From Chitinophagaceae bacterium (lineage in GTDB: Bacteria > Bacteroidota > Bacteroidia > Chitinophagales > Chitinophagaceae): a stretch of DNA of 64,000 nucleotides. Both the position numbers and the translations under genes were made by a program. Shown one piece after another: positions 18,604-27,669 of the stretch. Within the stretch, counting starts at the first letter, position 1. Every line of letters begins with the position of its first letter. Below the pieces are notes generated by a model. That model saw only the letters and a program-made list of their open reading frames with translations, was not told the origin of the DNA and made no database searches. The stretch lies in assembly GCA_023229465.1 (NCBI GenBank), contig JALNZE010000003.1:198789-262788 (forward strand). Reading direction: 5' to 3'.

Positions 18604-19416
18604 ATGTCATTACAAGAGCAAATACTGGAAGCCTGGCAGAATAGGGAATTATTAAAAGACCCCCGCTATACAAATGCCGTAAAATCTGTAATAGAAGAAG
18701 TTGACAAAGGCCGACTACGGGTGGCAACCCCTACTGGGAGTGACTGGGTAGTGAATGAATGGGTAAAACAGGCCATTCTGCTCTATTTTGGGGTACAACA
18801 AATGCAAACCTGGAACTTACCCCCTTTTGAATTTTATGATAAAATGTTACTGAAAGGCAATTACAAAGAGCTTGGCGTGAGGGCTGTACCACCTGCAGTT
18901 GCCAGATATGGCGCCTATATTGCCAAAAACGTGGTTCTGATGCCCAGTTATGTAAATATTGGCGCTTTTGTAGATGAAGGCTCCATGGTGGATACCTGGG
19001 CCACCGTGGGCAGTTGTGCCCAGATTGGAAAAGGGGTACACCTGAGTGGTGGTGTTGGCATTGGAGGCGTTTTAGAGCCTCTGCAGGCAAGCCCGGTAAT
19101 TATAGAGGATGGCTGCTTTATCGGTAGCCGTTGTATTGTTGTGGAAGGTGTGATTGTAGAAAAAGAAGCGGTACTTGGCGCCAATGTGGTTCTTACTCAA
19201 TCTACCAAAATCATCGATGTAAGCGGTACCGAACCCATTGAATACAAAGGAAGGGTACCAGCCAGAAGTGTAGTGATACCCGGTAGCTATACCAAACAAT
19301 TTAATGCCGGAGATTACCAGGTTAGCTGCGCACTGATTATTGGCCAGCGCAAAGCAAGTACAGACTTGAAAACAAGTTTGAATGACGCTTTGAGAGAATT
19401 TAATGTAAGCGCATAA
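18604..19416 (+). CDS. dapD: 2,3,4,5-tetrahydropyridine-2,6-dicarboxylate N-succinyltransferase DapD
   Basis: 270 residues from the ATG at 18604 (MSLQEQILEAW). The in-frame ATG at 18583 falls within the promoter box, so I reject it. The left-handed beta-helix hexapeptide region runs from about 105 to 235 and contains MPSYVNIGAFVDEGSMVDTWATVGSCAQIGKGVHLSGGVGIGG, the active-site stretch of DapD. The enzyme succinylates tetrahydrodipicolinate in the lysine and meso-diaminopimelate pathway. The gene is followed by a drug/metabolite exporter 22 bp downstream. Confidence 0.95.
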   Translation: MSLQEQILEAWQNRELLKDPRYTNAVKSVIEEVDKGRLRVATPTGSDWVVNEWVKQAILLYFGVQQMQTWNLPPFEFYDKMLLKGNYKELGVRAVPPAVARYGAYIAKNVVLMPSYVNIGAFVDEGSMVDTWATVGSCAQIGKGVHLSGGVGIGGVLEPLQASPVIIEDGCFIGSRCIVVEGVIVEKEAVLGANVVLTQSTKIIDVSGTEPIEYKGRVPARSVVIPGSYTKQFNAGDYQVSCALIIGQRKASTDLKTSLNDALREFNVSA

Positions 19417-19438
19417 TTTAGTTAGCTGACCCTGGTTT

Positions 19439-20356
19439 ATGGATAAGAAAATAACCCTTACCGGATTTTTTATAACGCTTACCGGGGCCATATTGTTTTC
19501 AACGAAAGCCATTTTTGTTAAGCTGGCCTTTCAATCTACGCAGGTAGACGCGGTTACACTACTAACCCTTCGAATGTTATTCGCTCTTCCTTTTTATCTG
19601 TTTGCAGCCTGGCTGGTTTCAAAAAAAGAAAACCAGGTGAGATTAACAAAGAAAGAATGGGTGTATATAGTGGGCCTGGGTATATTGGGTTATTACCTGA
19701 GTAGTCTTTTTGATTTCATCGGATTACAATATGTATCTGCAGGATTAGAAAGACTAATCCTGTTTCTCTACCCCACTTTTGCTATTTTGATCAATACTTT
19801 TTTCTTTCATTCAAAACTCAGCCGTATCCAGTTACTATCTTTGGTATTAACCTATCTTGGAATCGGCATCGCTTATTTTGGGGAGTTACAGATAGATACA
19901 TCAAATCCGAAATTTTTCTTTGGTTCATTGATGATCTTTCTATGTGCCATCACTTATTCCTTTTACCTGGTTGGCACCGGCAGAATGGTTCAGAGAGTGG
20001 GTGTTACCAGGTATACTGCCTATGCCATGCTTGCCGCAACTGCAGGCATTTTTATCAACTTTATACTTACACATACTATTCAAGCTATTCCATACTCCCT
20101 TACACTTACGGGGTACGCGATTGCGCTGGCCCTGGTAGCCACCGTACTCCCCTCCTTTTTGATGAGCAATGGCATGAAGCGTATAGGCAGCAATAACGTA
20201 TCCATCATTACCAGTATCGGCCCGGTATCAACCATCATACAGGCTCACTTTTTTTTAGGAGAAAAAATCATGGCTGCACAGGTTTTGGGAACCACCCTTG
20301 TTATCGCAGGTGTGATACTGATTGGCTGGCACTCTAAATATACCAGCGGAAACTGA
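19439..20356 (+). CDS. EamA/DMT-superfamily transporter
   Basis: 305 residues with about ten hydrophobic helices in two five-helix repeats, the EamA layout. The first repeat includes GFFITLTGAILFSTKAIFVKLAF, and the second ends in FLGEKIMAAQVLGTTLVIAGVILIG, which carries the family's conserved FLGE turn. Members export small metabolites such as amino acids or nucleobases; the substrate is not predictable. It lies 22 bp after dapD on the same strand, so co-transcription is likely. Confidence 0.88.
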   Translation: MDKKITLTGFFITLTGAILFSTKAIFVKLAFQSTQVDAVTLLTLRMLFALPFYLFAAWLVSKKENQVRLTKKEWVYIVGLGILGYYLSSLFDFIGLQYVSAGLERLILFLYPTFAILINTFFFHSKLSRIQLLSLVLTYLGIGIAYFGELQIDTSNPKFFFGSLMIFLCAITYSFYLVGTGRMVQRVGVTRYTAYAMLAATAGIFINFILTHTIQAIPYSLTLTGYAIALALVATVLPSFLMSNGMKRIGSNNVSIITSIGPVSTIIQAHFFLGEKIMAAQVLGTTLVIAGVILIGWHSKYTSGN

Positions 20357-20468
20357 TAACCGATGGTCCGTTCTTCTTTTACCTTTCATTTCCTGTTGTA
20401 TGAAAAAGAAAATCCCCTTGCAATCCTAAGTATCGGAGCGCGTTTAACTGTATGCAAAAATGCAATTG

Positions 20469-20867
20469 TTAATTATTGAGCAGCCAATTACGTTCCTGGA
20501 TATTTTGAACAATAGAAGGAATGAGCATGAAATCGCGGGACTTATCTAAAAAATAATCGGCACCCAGTCGCATACATTCATCACGGTACCCGGCAAAGGT
20601 AGTATTGGTTAGCATGATCACGATGGGTTTTATCATCTGGCTCATACCCAGGGTACGCAACATTTCTATTCCATTCATGCCGGGCATATTAATATCCAAC
20701 ACCATTATATCGGGTTGATATCTTTTTAAAAGAACTAGCGCTTCTTCGGCACTAGTTACAGCTTCAGTTCTCTTTACTTGTTTTATTTCAGCAAACAAAG
20801 ACTTCAAACGCTGAAGAATAAGAACGGTATCATCGATAAGCAGAACATCCAATCCTTTCTGGCCCAT
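20469..20867 (-). CDS. Stand-alone response regulator receiver domain (CheY-like)
   Basis: 132 residues that consist of one receiver domain. The acidic pair is in LLIDDTV, the phospho-acceptor aspartate in IMVLDINMPG near residue 57, the Thr/Ser switch in VIMLTNTTF, and the conserved lysine in FLDKSRDF. There is no output domain, so it must act on a partner protein. No histidine kinase lies in the window. The unrelated NarL-type regulator upstream is separated by 459 bp. Confidence 0.9.
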   Translation of the reverse strand: MGQKGLDVLLIDDTVLILQRLKSLFAEIKQVKRTEAVTSAEEALVLLKRYQPDIMVLDINMPGMNGIEMLRTLGMSQMIKPIVIMLTNTTFAGYRDECMRLGADYFLDKSRDFMLIPSIVQNIQERNWLLNN

Positions 20868-21326
20868 GAATATTAAATAATTTATAACATGCCGAAATTA
20901 CACTTTGCTACAAAAAAAATTTGTACCCTTTAACACAGTGGCATGTAGTAGATAAACTACTTTGTTACTAAATAAATGTCTACATAGTTGTTTACATACC
21001 GAGATTTTAAACCTACCCTTGTTTCCTATAACTAAAAAAGCTCCATAGCGGGGGCCATAAAGCTTTTTCATTTTTTCCAAGTTGGTTTTTCCAGGAAAAT
21101 AATATAGTAAAAGGCTACGATCATTTTAATCGAAACCCATTAGAACTATCTAAGGGGGAAACAGGTAAAGGGGTATTGATTTTAAATATTGTACTAAAGA
21201 TGCTGTATAGATTCAACCAGTTTTAAAACAGCCTATTGCAAAGTAAGGGAGTCTGCAGCAAACAATATATAGTGATCAATCAATAATCTTGTAGTGTTTT
21301 ACCTACAAAGTGATCAATAGTGAGCT
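20868..21326. other. 459-bp intergenic region
   Basis: Holds the upstream region of the receiver-only regulator and the 3' side of the NarL-type regulator. A 60-codon minus-strand frame at 20898-21080 has no recognisable features and is not called. A small hairpin flanked by a 10-bp direct repeat lies at 21271-21318. Confidence 0.6.
21271..21318. repeat. 10-bp direct repeat flanking a small hairpin
   Basis: AGTGATCAAT occurs at 21271-21280 and again at 21309-21318. Between them TTGTAG (21289-21294) and CTACAA (21303-21308) can pair as a 6-bp stem with an 8-nt loop. It lies just beyond the stop codon of the NarL-type regulator and might be part of its 3' end; no T-tract follows. Confidence 0.4.
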
Positions 21327-21953
21327 TTATATGATGTTATTCATAATAGCATACTTAACCAGATCAGCATTATTTTGCATGCGCATTTTTTCCATAATAC
21401 GGGATCGGTAGGTACTGATCGTATTTACATTCAATGACAATATTTCACCAATAGCGGAGATGCTTTTCCCATTTACAATCAATTTAAATACTTCAAATTC
21501 TCTGTCGGATAACTGTTCATGAGGGGTTTGAGAGTTATTTTGTTCAATAGAGCCCGCCAGCACTTCCGCAACTTCGTTGGTAATATATTTTCTGCCGCTC
21601 AAAATCTGCTCCACTGCTTTTACCAGTTCATAGGGGGCGCTTTCTTTGGTTAGATACCCCGATGCGCCAGCCTTTAAAGAACGCACAGCATACTGTTCCG
21701 GCGCGTGCATGCTTAACATAAGAACCGGCGTTTGAGGGGCATGCTCCTTAATCTGTTTTAAGATATCAAGACCCGAATAACCAGGCATACTGATATCTGA
21801 GATGATAATATCCCATTTTTCATCCAGTGCCATTTTCAAAAGATCAGTTGAACCGGCAACATCATAAATATCTGCCAAAGGAAAAGATTCAACGAGAATT
21901 TTTCGAAGGCCTTCCCTAATTAAAGTGTGATCATCAGCTATCAGAATTCTCAT
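21327..21953 (-). CDS. NarL/FixJ-type two-component response regulator
   Basis: 208 residues. The receiver domain covers residues 1-120, with the acidic pair in LIADDHTL, the phospho-acceptor in IIISDISMPG near residue 54, and lysine in GYLTKESAP. The C-terminal LuxR-type helix-turn-helix (about 143-205) has LSDREFEVFKLIVNGKS and LNVNTISTYRSRIMEKM. It is a DNA-binding transcription regulator activated by phosphorylation. No kinase partner is adjacent, so the signal is unknown. Confidence 0.93.
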   Translation of the reverse strand: MRILIADDHTLIREGLRKILVESFPLADIYDVAGSTDLLKMALDEKWDIIISDISMPGYSGLDILKQIKEHAPQTPVLMLSMHAPEQYAVRSLKAGASGYLTKESAPYELVKAVEQILSGRKYITNEVAEVLAGSIEQNNSQTPHEQLSDREFEVFKLIVNGKSISAIGEILSLNVNTISTYRSRIMEKMRMQNNADLVKYAIMNNII

Positions 21954-22409
21954 TTACAATTTGTTTATAAAAAGGCTCAAAATATATTGAGTAAAATAAC
22001 TATTTGACTGCGAAGTTACTATATAATCGACATTTAGCTTAAGAATCAATGGTAATTCCGACACTAATATAGCTAAAGCCATACGCAACGGACCATCCTT
22101 CAAACCAAAAAAAGGAGCGAATACTCACTCCTTTTTCTTAGATTCTTCAAAAAGCTGGTTTCAACATAGGAACTTGGATGTTAAAAGAATGATATTGGAT
22201 TATTTACGGATATTCAACTATCAATCTGAGAGCAAGTTAGTGTTTAACGCTGATTCTTAGGCAGTTGTAAACACCGATTTGCCTGCGTAAAAACACCGAA
22301 TTTTTTTTAACTCCAGCTTAATCCATGTGGCCACTCGGAGACAGGTTTTCCTGAACGTAGAACAGGAATGAATAGACATAGCTGGCTGTACATGGTTGTC
22401 TGGTTATAA
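21954..22409. other. 456-bp intergenic region
   Basis: Contains the likely minus-strand terminator at 22107-22136, downstream of the bifunctional nuclease gene, and the upstream region of the NarL-type regulator. AAACACCGA occurs twice near 22270-22300. I see no gene. Confidence 0.6.
22107..22136 (-). terminator. Probable rho-independent terminator after the nuclease gene
   Basis: An A-run plus GGAG (to 22117) pairs with CTCC plus T-run (22128-22136) around a 10-nt loop. Read on the minus strand, the stem is followed by a T-run, suited to ending leftward transcripts that pass through the gene at 22410-22967. Confidence 0.5.
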
Positions 22410-22967
22410 TTATTTTCCCTTCCGCCGGCTAACCATGTCCCTTATCCTTGATGCGCTTTCATAATCTTCTTTTGCCAGTAAATCATTCAATAACGACTCT
22501 AATTCTTCCAAAGAATATTCTGCAAGGGAGCCTTTTAAAAGGCCTGTCTTCTTAATCGTTTCCTGGAGGGCAGTCTCCGTCAAAACAAAATCATACACAT
22601 ATACAGGACAATCAAAACGTATAGCCATAGCCAACGCATCACTTGCCCGGGCATCTATTTTTTTTTCTTCCTTTTCTTTTGTCGCCAATACTATCCAGGC
22701 ATAAAATATCCTATCAATAATATCATGAATAATCACTTCTTTTACCGTTGCACCTAATTCGGTAATGCTGGTTTTAAAAATATCATGCGTGAGCGGGCGG
22801 GGCAGCTGCATCCGTTCCAAGTGAACAGCAATTGACTGGGCTTCGGCTGCCCCGATAATAATAACCATCCTTCTTTTAGACACCGGCTCTTCCAGTACTA
22901 CCGCGAAATTACCGGGAGAGGTTTCGCTGCTGTTAAGCGCCACTACCTGTACTTCCCTTTTTTCCAT
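22410..22967 (-). CDS. Bifunctional nuclease family protein (BFN domain plus UVR-like tail)
   Basis: 185 residues from the ATG at 22965-22967 (MEKREVQVVALN). The in-frame ATG at 22997 would overlap the preceding 70-codon gene and adds non-family residues. The BFN (DUF151) domain occupies about 1-135, with RRMVIIIGAAEAQSIAVHLE and IDARASDALAMAIRFDCPVYV as its typical segments. A UvrB/UvrC-like motif (LLNDLLAKEDYESASRIRDMV) closes the protein. Relatives have been reported with RNase and DNase activity. It follows the 70-aa gene of the hydrogenase block closely, but BFN genes are common without hydrogenases, so a functional link is unproven. Confidence 0.88.
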   Translation of the reverse strand: MEKREVQVVALNSSETSPGNFAVVLEEPVSKRRMVIIIGAAEAQSIAVHLERMQLPRPLTHDIFKTSITELGATVKEVIIHDIIDRIFYAWIVLATKEKEEKKIDARASDALAMAIRFDCPVYVYDFVLTETALQETIKKTGLLKGSLAEYSLEELESLLNDLLAKEDYESASRIRDMVSRRKGK

Positions 22968-22975
22968 ACATGAAA

Positions 22976-23188
22976 TTATAAAAGTATAAAACAACAAAGC
23001 TCATCCATATTATCAAAAGGAGCTATTACCTGACCATCGCTTATGAGTTTGTATAAACTGTTTCCTTCCATTTCTATTTCGTAACCCTTAGCCACCTTCA
23101 CCAGCCTATCTGTAACTTCAAATATTTCTATTGAATAATACTGTAATGCGGCAATCACGAATTCCTTTTCAGACATTTTATTAGGCAA
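22976..23188 (-). CDS. Small conserved-looking protein in hydrogenase block (70 aa), unknown
   Basis: 70 residues, MPNKMSEKEF at the start, ending MDELCCFILL. No signal peptide, membrane segment or motif is evident. The start codon overlaps the 3' end of the transporter gene by 8 bp, a sign of translational coupling and of real coding. The nuclease gene begins 8 bp further on. Its place at the end of the hydrogenase genes suggests an accessory role, but nothing in the sequence shows one. Confidence 0.65.
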   Translation of the reverse strand: MPNKMSEKEFVIAALQYYSIEIFEVTDRLVKVAKGYEIEMEGNSLYKLISDGQVIAPFDNMDELCCFILL

Positions 23189-23864
23189 TTAAATTTTGAT
23201 AAACCACCCAAGTGCCATACCCCACACAAAGTATCCCAGATACTGTAATCAAAATCACCTGTACTATTTCTGAATGCAGTAATTTTTTTGAGAATGGCAA
23301 ACTAAATAAACCCGCCGCCAGCAACATACCCCCTACCGAGCCCATCCCAAAAATAAAGAGATACATCAACCCCATTACGGGTTCATTTATCTGCGCCATT
23401 ACCATCAATATTAATGCGCCACTGCCTGCAAGGCCATGAACCAACCCAACCCCATAGGCTAACTTATGGGGATGCCGGTGTTCTTCCAGTTCTCTTACGT
23501 GGATATGTAAATGGGTATGTGCATCCCTGATACTATGCTGATGTGTATGAGAATGAAGTACAATTTTATTTTCTTTCAACAATTTTGATAAGCGGTAAAA
23601 GCCAAGCAAGACAAGCATTAAGCCAACCGAAGCTTCGAGGTAACGGAAGTAATGTTCTGCAATATTTATCCTGAACAACAGCAAAAGCATGCCAACAAGT
23701 AATATAGTTGTTGTATGTCCAAGCCCCCAGGCTACTCCATCTTTCAGCGACATTTTGATATTGCTCCTTCCCAAAACAATATTACCCACAGCCAACAGGT
23801 GGTCGGTTTCAAATGCATGAGTAAACCCAACATAAAGCGTTAGTATCAACGGAAACGACATCAT
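23181..23864 (-). CDS. Nickel/cobalt-type transporter (UreH/NicO-like) with His-rich loop
   Basis: 227 residues with about six transmembrane helices. Helix 1 holds HAFETDH (residues about 16-22), close to the HX4DH metal motif of NiCoT permeases. WGLGHTTTILLVG near 46-58 matches the second conserved motif. A loop at about 103-132 has more than ten histidines and probably binds metal. I infer nickel uptake for the hydrogenase active site because the gene is embedded in the hyp genes. Its start overlaps the stop of the NHL gene as ATGA (23861-23864). Urease accessory UreH and sulfite-exporter-fold proteins are related alternatives. Confidence 0.82.
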   Translation of the reverse strand: MMSFPLILTLYVGFTHAFETDHLLAVGNIVLGRSNIKMSLKDGVAWGLGHTTTILLVGMLLLLFRINIAEHYFRYLEASVGLMLVLLGFYRLSKLLKENKIVLHSHTHQHSIRDAHTHLHIHVRELEEHRHPHKLAYGVGLVHGLAGSGALILMVMAQINEPVMGLMYLFIFGMGSVGGMLLAAGLFSLPFSKKLLHSEIVQVILITVSGILCVGYGTWVVYQNLIA

Positions 23865-24982
23865 TTGGCAATTGGCTTATACATTAATATTCGATGGTTG
23901 CCAGTGTCGGCAACAATCAGTTTATCATCACAGGTATTAACGGTAAAGGGCCAGTACATTTCATTTTGCAAAGTTGTTTTCATACTCAACGAGCTTTCGC
24001 CGTTCATTTCAAAATGTTGCTGGCCAATTAAAGAATTAGCTGGTACATTATTTATTTCCGGCAAATCGTTCCATACTAAAATACGGCTGTTGCCTGTATC
24101 CGCCACCGCGATTCCATTTTTCCAAAAGCAACAATCATAGCACCAATTAAGTGTATTAGCGGCGGGCTTAAGTTTAAACTGGTTTTGGCCACTACTATTG
24201 ATATCGGCCTGGCCAATAATTGTATCAGCAGTTTTATTAAATGCATCCCTATAATTTTTCCAGAGCATTACACGATAATATTGGGTATCTGCAATTGCCA
24301 TAGAGCCATTTGTGTTTATTTTTACAGAATATGGCCAAACAGCATTATTATTATCATAGTCTTTATCGCAATAATGCTCCTGCCCCACCAGGCCATCTGC
24401 ACCTGCGAAATTTGCTTCAGGAATTTTGTTATAAAACAACACCCTTCTGTTTCCTGTATCTGCAACCCATAAATGGTTTCCATCACTAAACACTCCGTAA
24501 GGCCAATACAATGTATGCGCGGTGGGCATTTTACCTAAGCCCATTACATTGGGTTGATTGCTTTCAAAGTCCATTTGACCCAGCACTACATCAGCCGGCT
24601 GTCCGTTTGTTGTGGGCATTGAATGCCAAATTAAAACACGGTGGTTCCAGGCATCCGCTACAATCAATTTTTTTCCATTGGTCCACACCCCCGATGGGTA
24701 TTGCAGCGATGAGGCATTTACTGAATCACCGGCATTTCTTTCGGTATTACCATTACCAGTTTGACCCAGCACAACTGTTGCCTTTTGTTCTATCCTTTCA
24801 TCAAAGTTTTTCCATATAAAAACACGATTTTGCCCGGTGTCACTCACCACTAAAATCTTTTCATGCAAAAAAACACCTCTCGGGGCCAACATCGGATTTG
24901 ACGGCTCACCAGTAAAGGTTTGCTCTAACGAAAATGCATGCATATTTTTTTCAATGTTTTGTATTGCTGTTATTACAGACAT
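23861..24982 (-). CDS. NHL-repeat beta-propeller protein, hydrogenase-associated
   Basis: 373 residues. Six repeat units are visible, each with a core such as VSDTGQNRV, VADAWNHRV, VADTGNRRV, IADTQYYRV, VADTGNSRI and VADTGNHRI. They are interleaved with xLGQ/xIGQ segments (VLGQTG, VLGQMD, LVGQEH, IIGQAD, LIGQQH). This predicts a six-bladed propeller. There is no signal peptide, so it should be cytosolic, on the same side as the Tat-less hydrogenase. It sits between hypE and the transporter and overlaps the latter. To my recollection NHL proteins recur beside group 2a hydrogenases in other phyla; the role is unknown, perhaps assembly or docking. Confidence 0.85.
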   Translation of the reverse strand: MSVITAIQNIEKNMHAFSLEQTFTGEPSNPMLAPRGVFLHEKILVVSDTGQNRVFIWKNFDERIEQKATVVLGQTGNGNTERNAGDSVNASSLQYPSGVWTNGKKLIVADAWNHRVLIWHSMPTTNGQPADVVLGQMDFESNQPNVMGLGKMPTAHTLYWPYGVFSDGNHLWVADTGNRRVLFYNKIPEANFAGADGLVGQEHYCDKDYDNNNAVWPYSVKINTNGSMAIADTQYYRVMLWKNYRDAFNKTADTIIGQADINSSGQNQFKLKPAANTLNWCYDCCFWKNGIAVADTGNSRILVWNDLPEINNVPANSLIGQQHFEMNGESSLSMKTTLQNEMYWPFTVNTCDDKLIVADTGNHRILMYKPIAK

Positions 24983-25078
24983 TCTATTTATATTTAACCG
25001 GCTTAAGTACCATTATCGCGATTCAGATGTGTGACGAACCTGAACGTTTGACAATTTAATAGGAGCCCGTTTGGTTTC

Positions 25079-26140
25079 CTAACAAATTCTTGGCAACTGC
25101 TCGCCAGGCAGCATATTTACCACCCGCTTACCACCAATAGCACATTGGAGAATAACCTGGCCTCTATGATCATTTGTAACGATTCCTATCAATGCCGCAT
25201 TGCTTCCATTTTCATCATTTCGCAGCAAAACCACCAAATCATTGGCAACTGAAGCATCTACTACCGCGATGAATACACCTTCATTGGCTACATACAAAGG
25301 GTCAAGCCCAAGCATTTCGCAGGCGCCATTTACCTGTTCGGCTACAGGTATGGCTTTCTCTGCTATTTCGATCCCCATGCCGCCATCTTTTGCTATTTCG
25401 TTTAGTACAGAGGCAACTCCTCCTCTTGTAGCATCCCGGAGAAAATGGATTTGTTCACCAAACACATTCAATAATTTTTGAACAGTAAAGTTTAGGTTGG
25501 TTGTGTCGCTTACAATATCTGTTTCAAATTCCAGCCCGCTTCTTTTGCTCATTATTGCAATGCCATGGTTGGCAATATTGCCACTGATAATAATTACATC
25601 TCCAGGGGCTATTCTGTCGAATGAAATGCTTGCTTTTTTGTGCAGCGTCCCAATACCCGAAGTATTAATAAATAGTTTATCCCCTTTCCCTTTTTCCACC
25701 ACTTTGGTATCGCCGGTTACTACCTGCACACCGGCATTATCGCAACAATATTTAATACTGTTCAGTATGTTCCAGAATTCTTCCATCGGCAACCCTTCTT
25801 CTATTATAAATGAGAGGGAAAGATATCTTGCCATTGCCCCGCACATCGCCAAATCATTAACAGTACCATTCACCGCCAGTTCACCAATATTACCACCTGG
25901 AAAAAATACCGGGTTTACTACATAGCTGTCCGTACTAAATGCCAGCTTGCCTTCCAGTTCAAAAATAGCCCCATCGTGTTTTTTATTTAGCAAATCATTT
26001 TGCAACACATCAAATACACCGCTATTAAGTAAATTATGTGTGAGTACCCCGCCACTACCATGACCAAGATTAATACTGTCAAAATCAAACTTTGGCATTG
26101 GGCAACTTAATCCCATTTTTATTCTTGAAATATCTTTCAT
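25079..26140 (-). CDS. hypE: Hydrogenase maturation protein HypE
   Basis: 353 residues, with a possible later start at residue 8 or 15. INLGHGSGG near 26-34 is the ATP-binding loop of the PurM/SelD-like fold, and FLRDATRGGVASVLNEIA lies near 229-246. The C-terminus ends in LPRIC, the conserved PRIC tail whose cysteine accepts the carbamoyl group from HypF and dehydrates it to thiocyanate. The product supplies cyanide ligands for the Ni-Fe centre with HypF, HypC and HypD. hypD lies immediately upstream. Confidence 0.96.
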   Translation of the reverse strand: MKDISRIKMGLSCPMPKFDFDSINLGHGSGGVLTHNLLNSGVFDVLQNDLLNKKHDGAIFELEGKLAFSTDSYVVNPVFFPGGNIGELAVNGTVNDLAMCGAMARYLSLSFIIEEGLPMEEFWNILNSIKYCCDNAGVQVVTGDTKVVEKGKGDKLFINTSGIGTLHKKASISFDRIAPGDVIIISGNIANHGIAIMSKRSGLEFETDIVSDTTNLNFTVQKLLNVFGEQIHFLRDATRGGVASVLNEIAKDGGMGIEIAEKAIPVAEQVNGACEMLGLDPLYVANEGVFIAVVDASVANDLVVLLRNDENGSNAALIGIVTNDHRGQVILQCAIGGKRVVNMLPGEQLPRIC

Positions 26141-26193
26141 TTATGTTTATAAGATTTGTTAGTAAGGGCCCATACAAACTGTAAGTATTAATA

Positions 26194-27291
26194 CTATGCC
26201 ATTGCCTCCATATTACTAAAATGATAATAAGCCGCGCATGCGCCCTCGCTGCTTACCATTGGGGCGCCTATCGGCTTTATCGGTGTACAACCTTTCCCAA
26301 ATTGTGGACACTCAAAAGGTTTCTTTATGCCCCTGAGTATTTCTCCGGCAATACATTCTTTGCTTTCTTCTGCCTTATCCAACCGGATATTAAATTTTTT
26401 ATTGGCATCAAAGGTAGCATACTCATTTTTTACTTCATACCCACTAAAAGGAATATTACCAATTCCCCTCCATTCCCTGTCTGCTATTTCAAATACTTCC
26501 TGAATTATTTTTTTTGCATCCAGATTGCCCTCAGCCTTAACAAAACGGGTATATTGGTTTTCAAGCCTGCACTCGCCATTTTCCAGTTGTTTCAGCAACA
26601 TTAGAATGCCCTGTAATAAATCTACAGGTTCAAATCCGGTAACTACAATCGGCAGTTTATATTTTTTTACCAGTGGATAATATTCATCCATGCCCATAAT
26701 GGTGCATACATGGCCCGCCGCTAAAAAACCCTGCACCACATTCATTTCATCATCTACAATTGCCTCCATAGCTGGTGGCACCAGAACATGTGAAGTAAGA
26801 ATAGAATAATTCTTCAAGTCCTCCCTATATGCATGAAGCACACTCAATGCATTAGCGGGAGCAGTGGTTTCAAAACCAACTGCAAAAAATACAATCTCCT
26901 TACCAGGATTATCTTTGGCAATCTTTACCGCTTCCAAAGGGGAATATAATATGCGAACATCAGCCCCGGCCGCTTTTGCTTCCAGTAAACTTTTTTTACT
27001 GCCAGGTACGCGAAGCATATCTCCGTATGAACATAAAATCACACCTTCCATTTCAGCCAGGTAAACCGCCTTGTCAATTAAGTGAAGTGGGGTAACGCAA
27101 ACAGGACAACCCGGTCCATGTACCATCCGCACATACTCAGGCAATAATGAAAGAATACCATTCTTAACAAGGCTATGCGTTTGCCCGCCACAAACTTCCA
27201 TAATGGTCCATGGTTTTGTAACAAGCTTCCTTATCTCATCAAGATACTTTTCTACTATTGCGGCATCACGGTATTCACTTAAATATTTCAT
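26194..27291 (-). CDS. hypD: Hydrogenase maturation protein HypD
   Basis: 365 residues. Conserved cysteine motifs are visible: CGGQTHSLVK near 34-43, HGPGCPVCVTP near 59-69, and the C-terminal Fe-S ligands in ECPQFGKGCTPIKPIGAPMVSSEGACAAYY (shown here by key residues Cys...Cys...Cys). FFAVGFETTAPANA near 135-148 is also diagnostic. HypD holds a [4Fe-4S] cluster and, with HypC, carries the Fe(CN)2CO moiety before transfer to the large subunit. 105 bp separate it from hypC. Confidence 0.96.
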   Translation of the reverse strand: MKYLSEYRDAAIVEKYLDEIRKLVTKPWTIMEVCGGQTHSLVKNGILSLLPEYVRMVHGPGCPVCVTPLHLIDKAVYLAEMEGVILCSYGDMLRVPGSKKSLLEAKAAGADVRILYSPLEAVKIAKDNPGKEIVFFAVGFETTAPANALSVLHAYREDLKNYSILTSHVLVPPAMEAIVDDEMNVVQGFLAAGHVCTIMGMDEYYPLVKKYKLPIVVTGFEPVDLLQGILMLLKQLENGECRLENQYTRFVKAEGNLDAKKIIQEVFEIADREWRGIGNIPFSGYEVKNEYATFDANKKFNIRLDKAEESKECIAGEILRGIKKPFECPQFGKGCTPIKPIGAPMVSSEGACAAYYHFSNMEAMA

Positions 27292-27396
27292 GCGTTAATT
27301 TTATTTCTTTATATATGTACATGTAATTCGCCAAAATATAATCATCCGCTATTGGTATAATTTATCTCTGATACACTCAAACCACTTTCGTAACAC

Positions 27397-27669
27397 TCAT
27401 TGGGGTCTGTCTACCTGTGAATGCTCAATCAAATCATCAATTTCTCCAATCTCTTTCAGGTATTCAAAAGTTTTGGCGGCTTCTTCTTCATCCACTTTAC
27501 TTATAGCCACACCTACATGTACCAGTACATAATCGCCAATATTTGCCGCCGGAAGCATTTCCAGCGACGCTTCTTTAATAATACCACCAAAGGAAACTTT
27601 TGCCATACGCACCAGGCCATTATGGATGGTTTCGATGCTCTGAATTTTACCGGGTATCGCTAAACACAT
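27397..27669 (-). CDS. hypC: Hydrogenase maturation chaperone HypC
   Basis: 90 residues, the HypC/HupF size. It starts MCLAIPGKI, so the essential N-terminal Cys2 is present, and has VGDYVLVHVGVAISKVDEEEA, the second family signature. HypC binds the Fe(CN)2CO unit through Cys2 and delivers it to the large-subunit precursor. Its start codon overlaps the end of hypF by 10 bp, indicating translational coupling. Confidence 0.95.
   Translation of the reverse strand: MCLAIPGKIQSIETIHNGLVRMAKVSFGGIIKEASLEMLPAANIGDYVLVHVGVAISKVDEEEAAKTFEYLKEIGEIDDLIEHSQVDRPQ

Noticed and set aside
20898..21080. 60-codon minus-strand frame between the response regulators
   Set aside because: No motif, no operon context; a chance frame is more likely.
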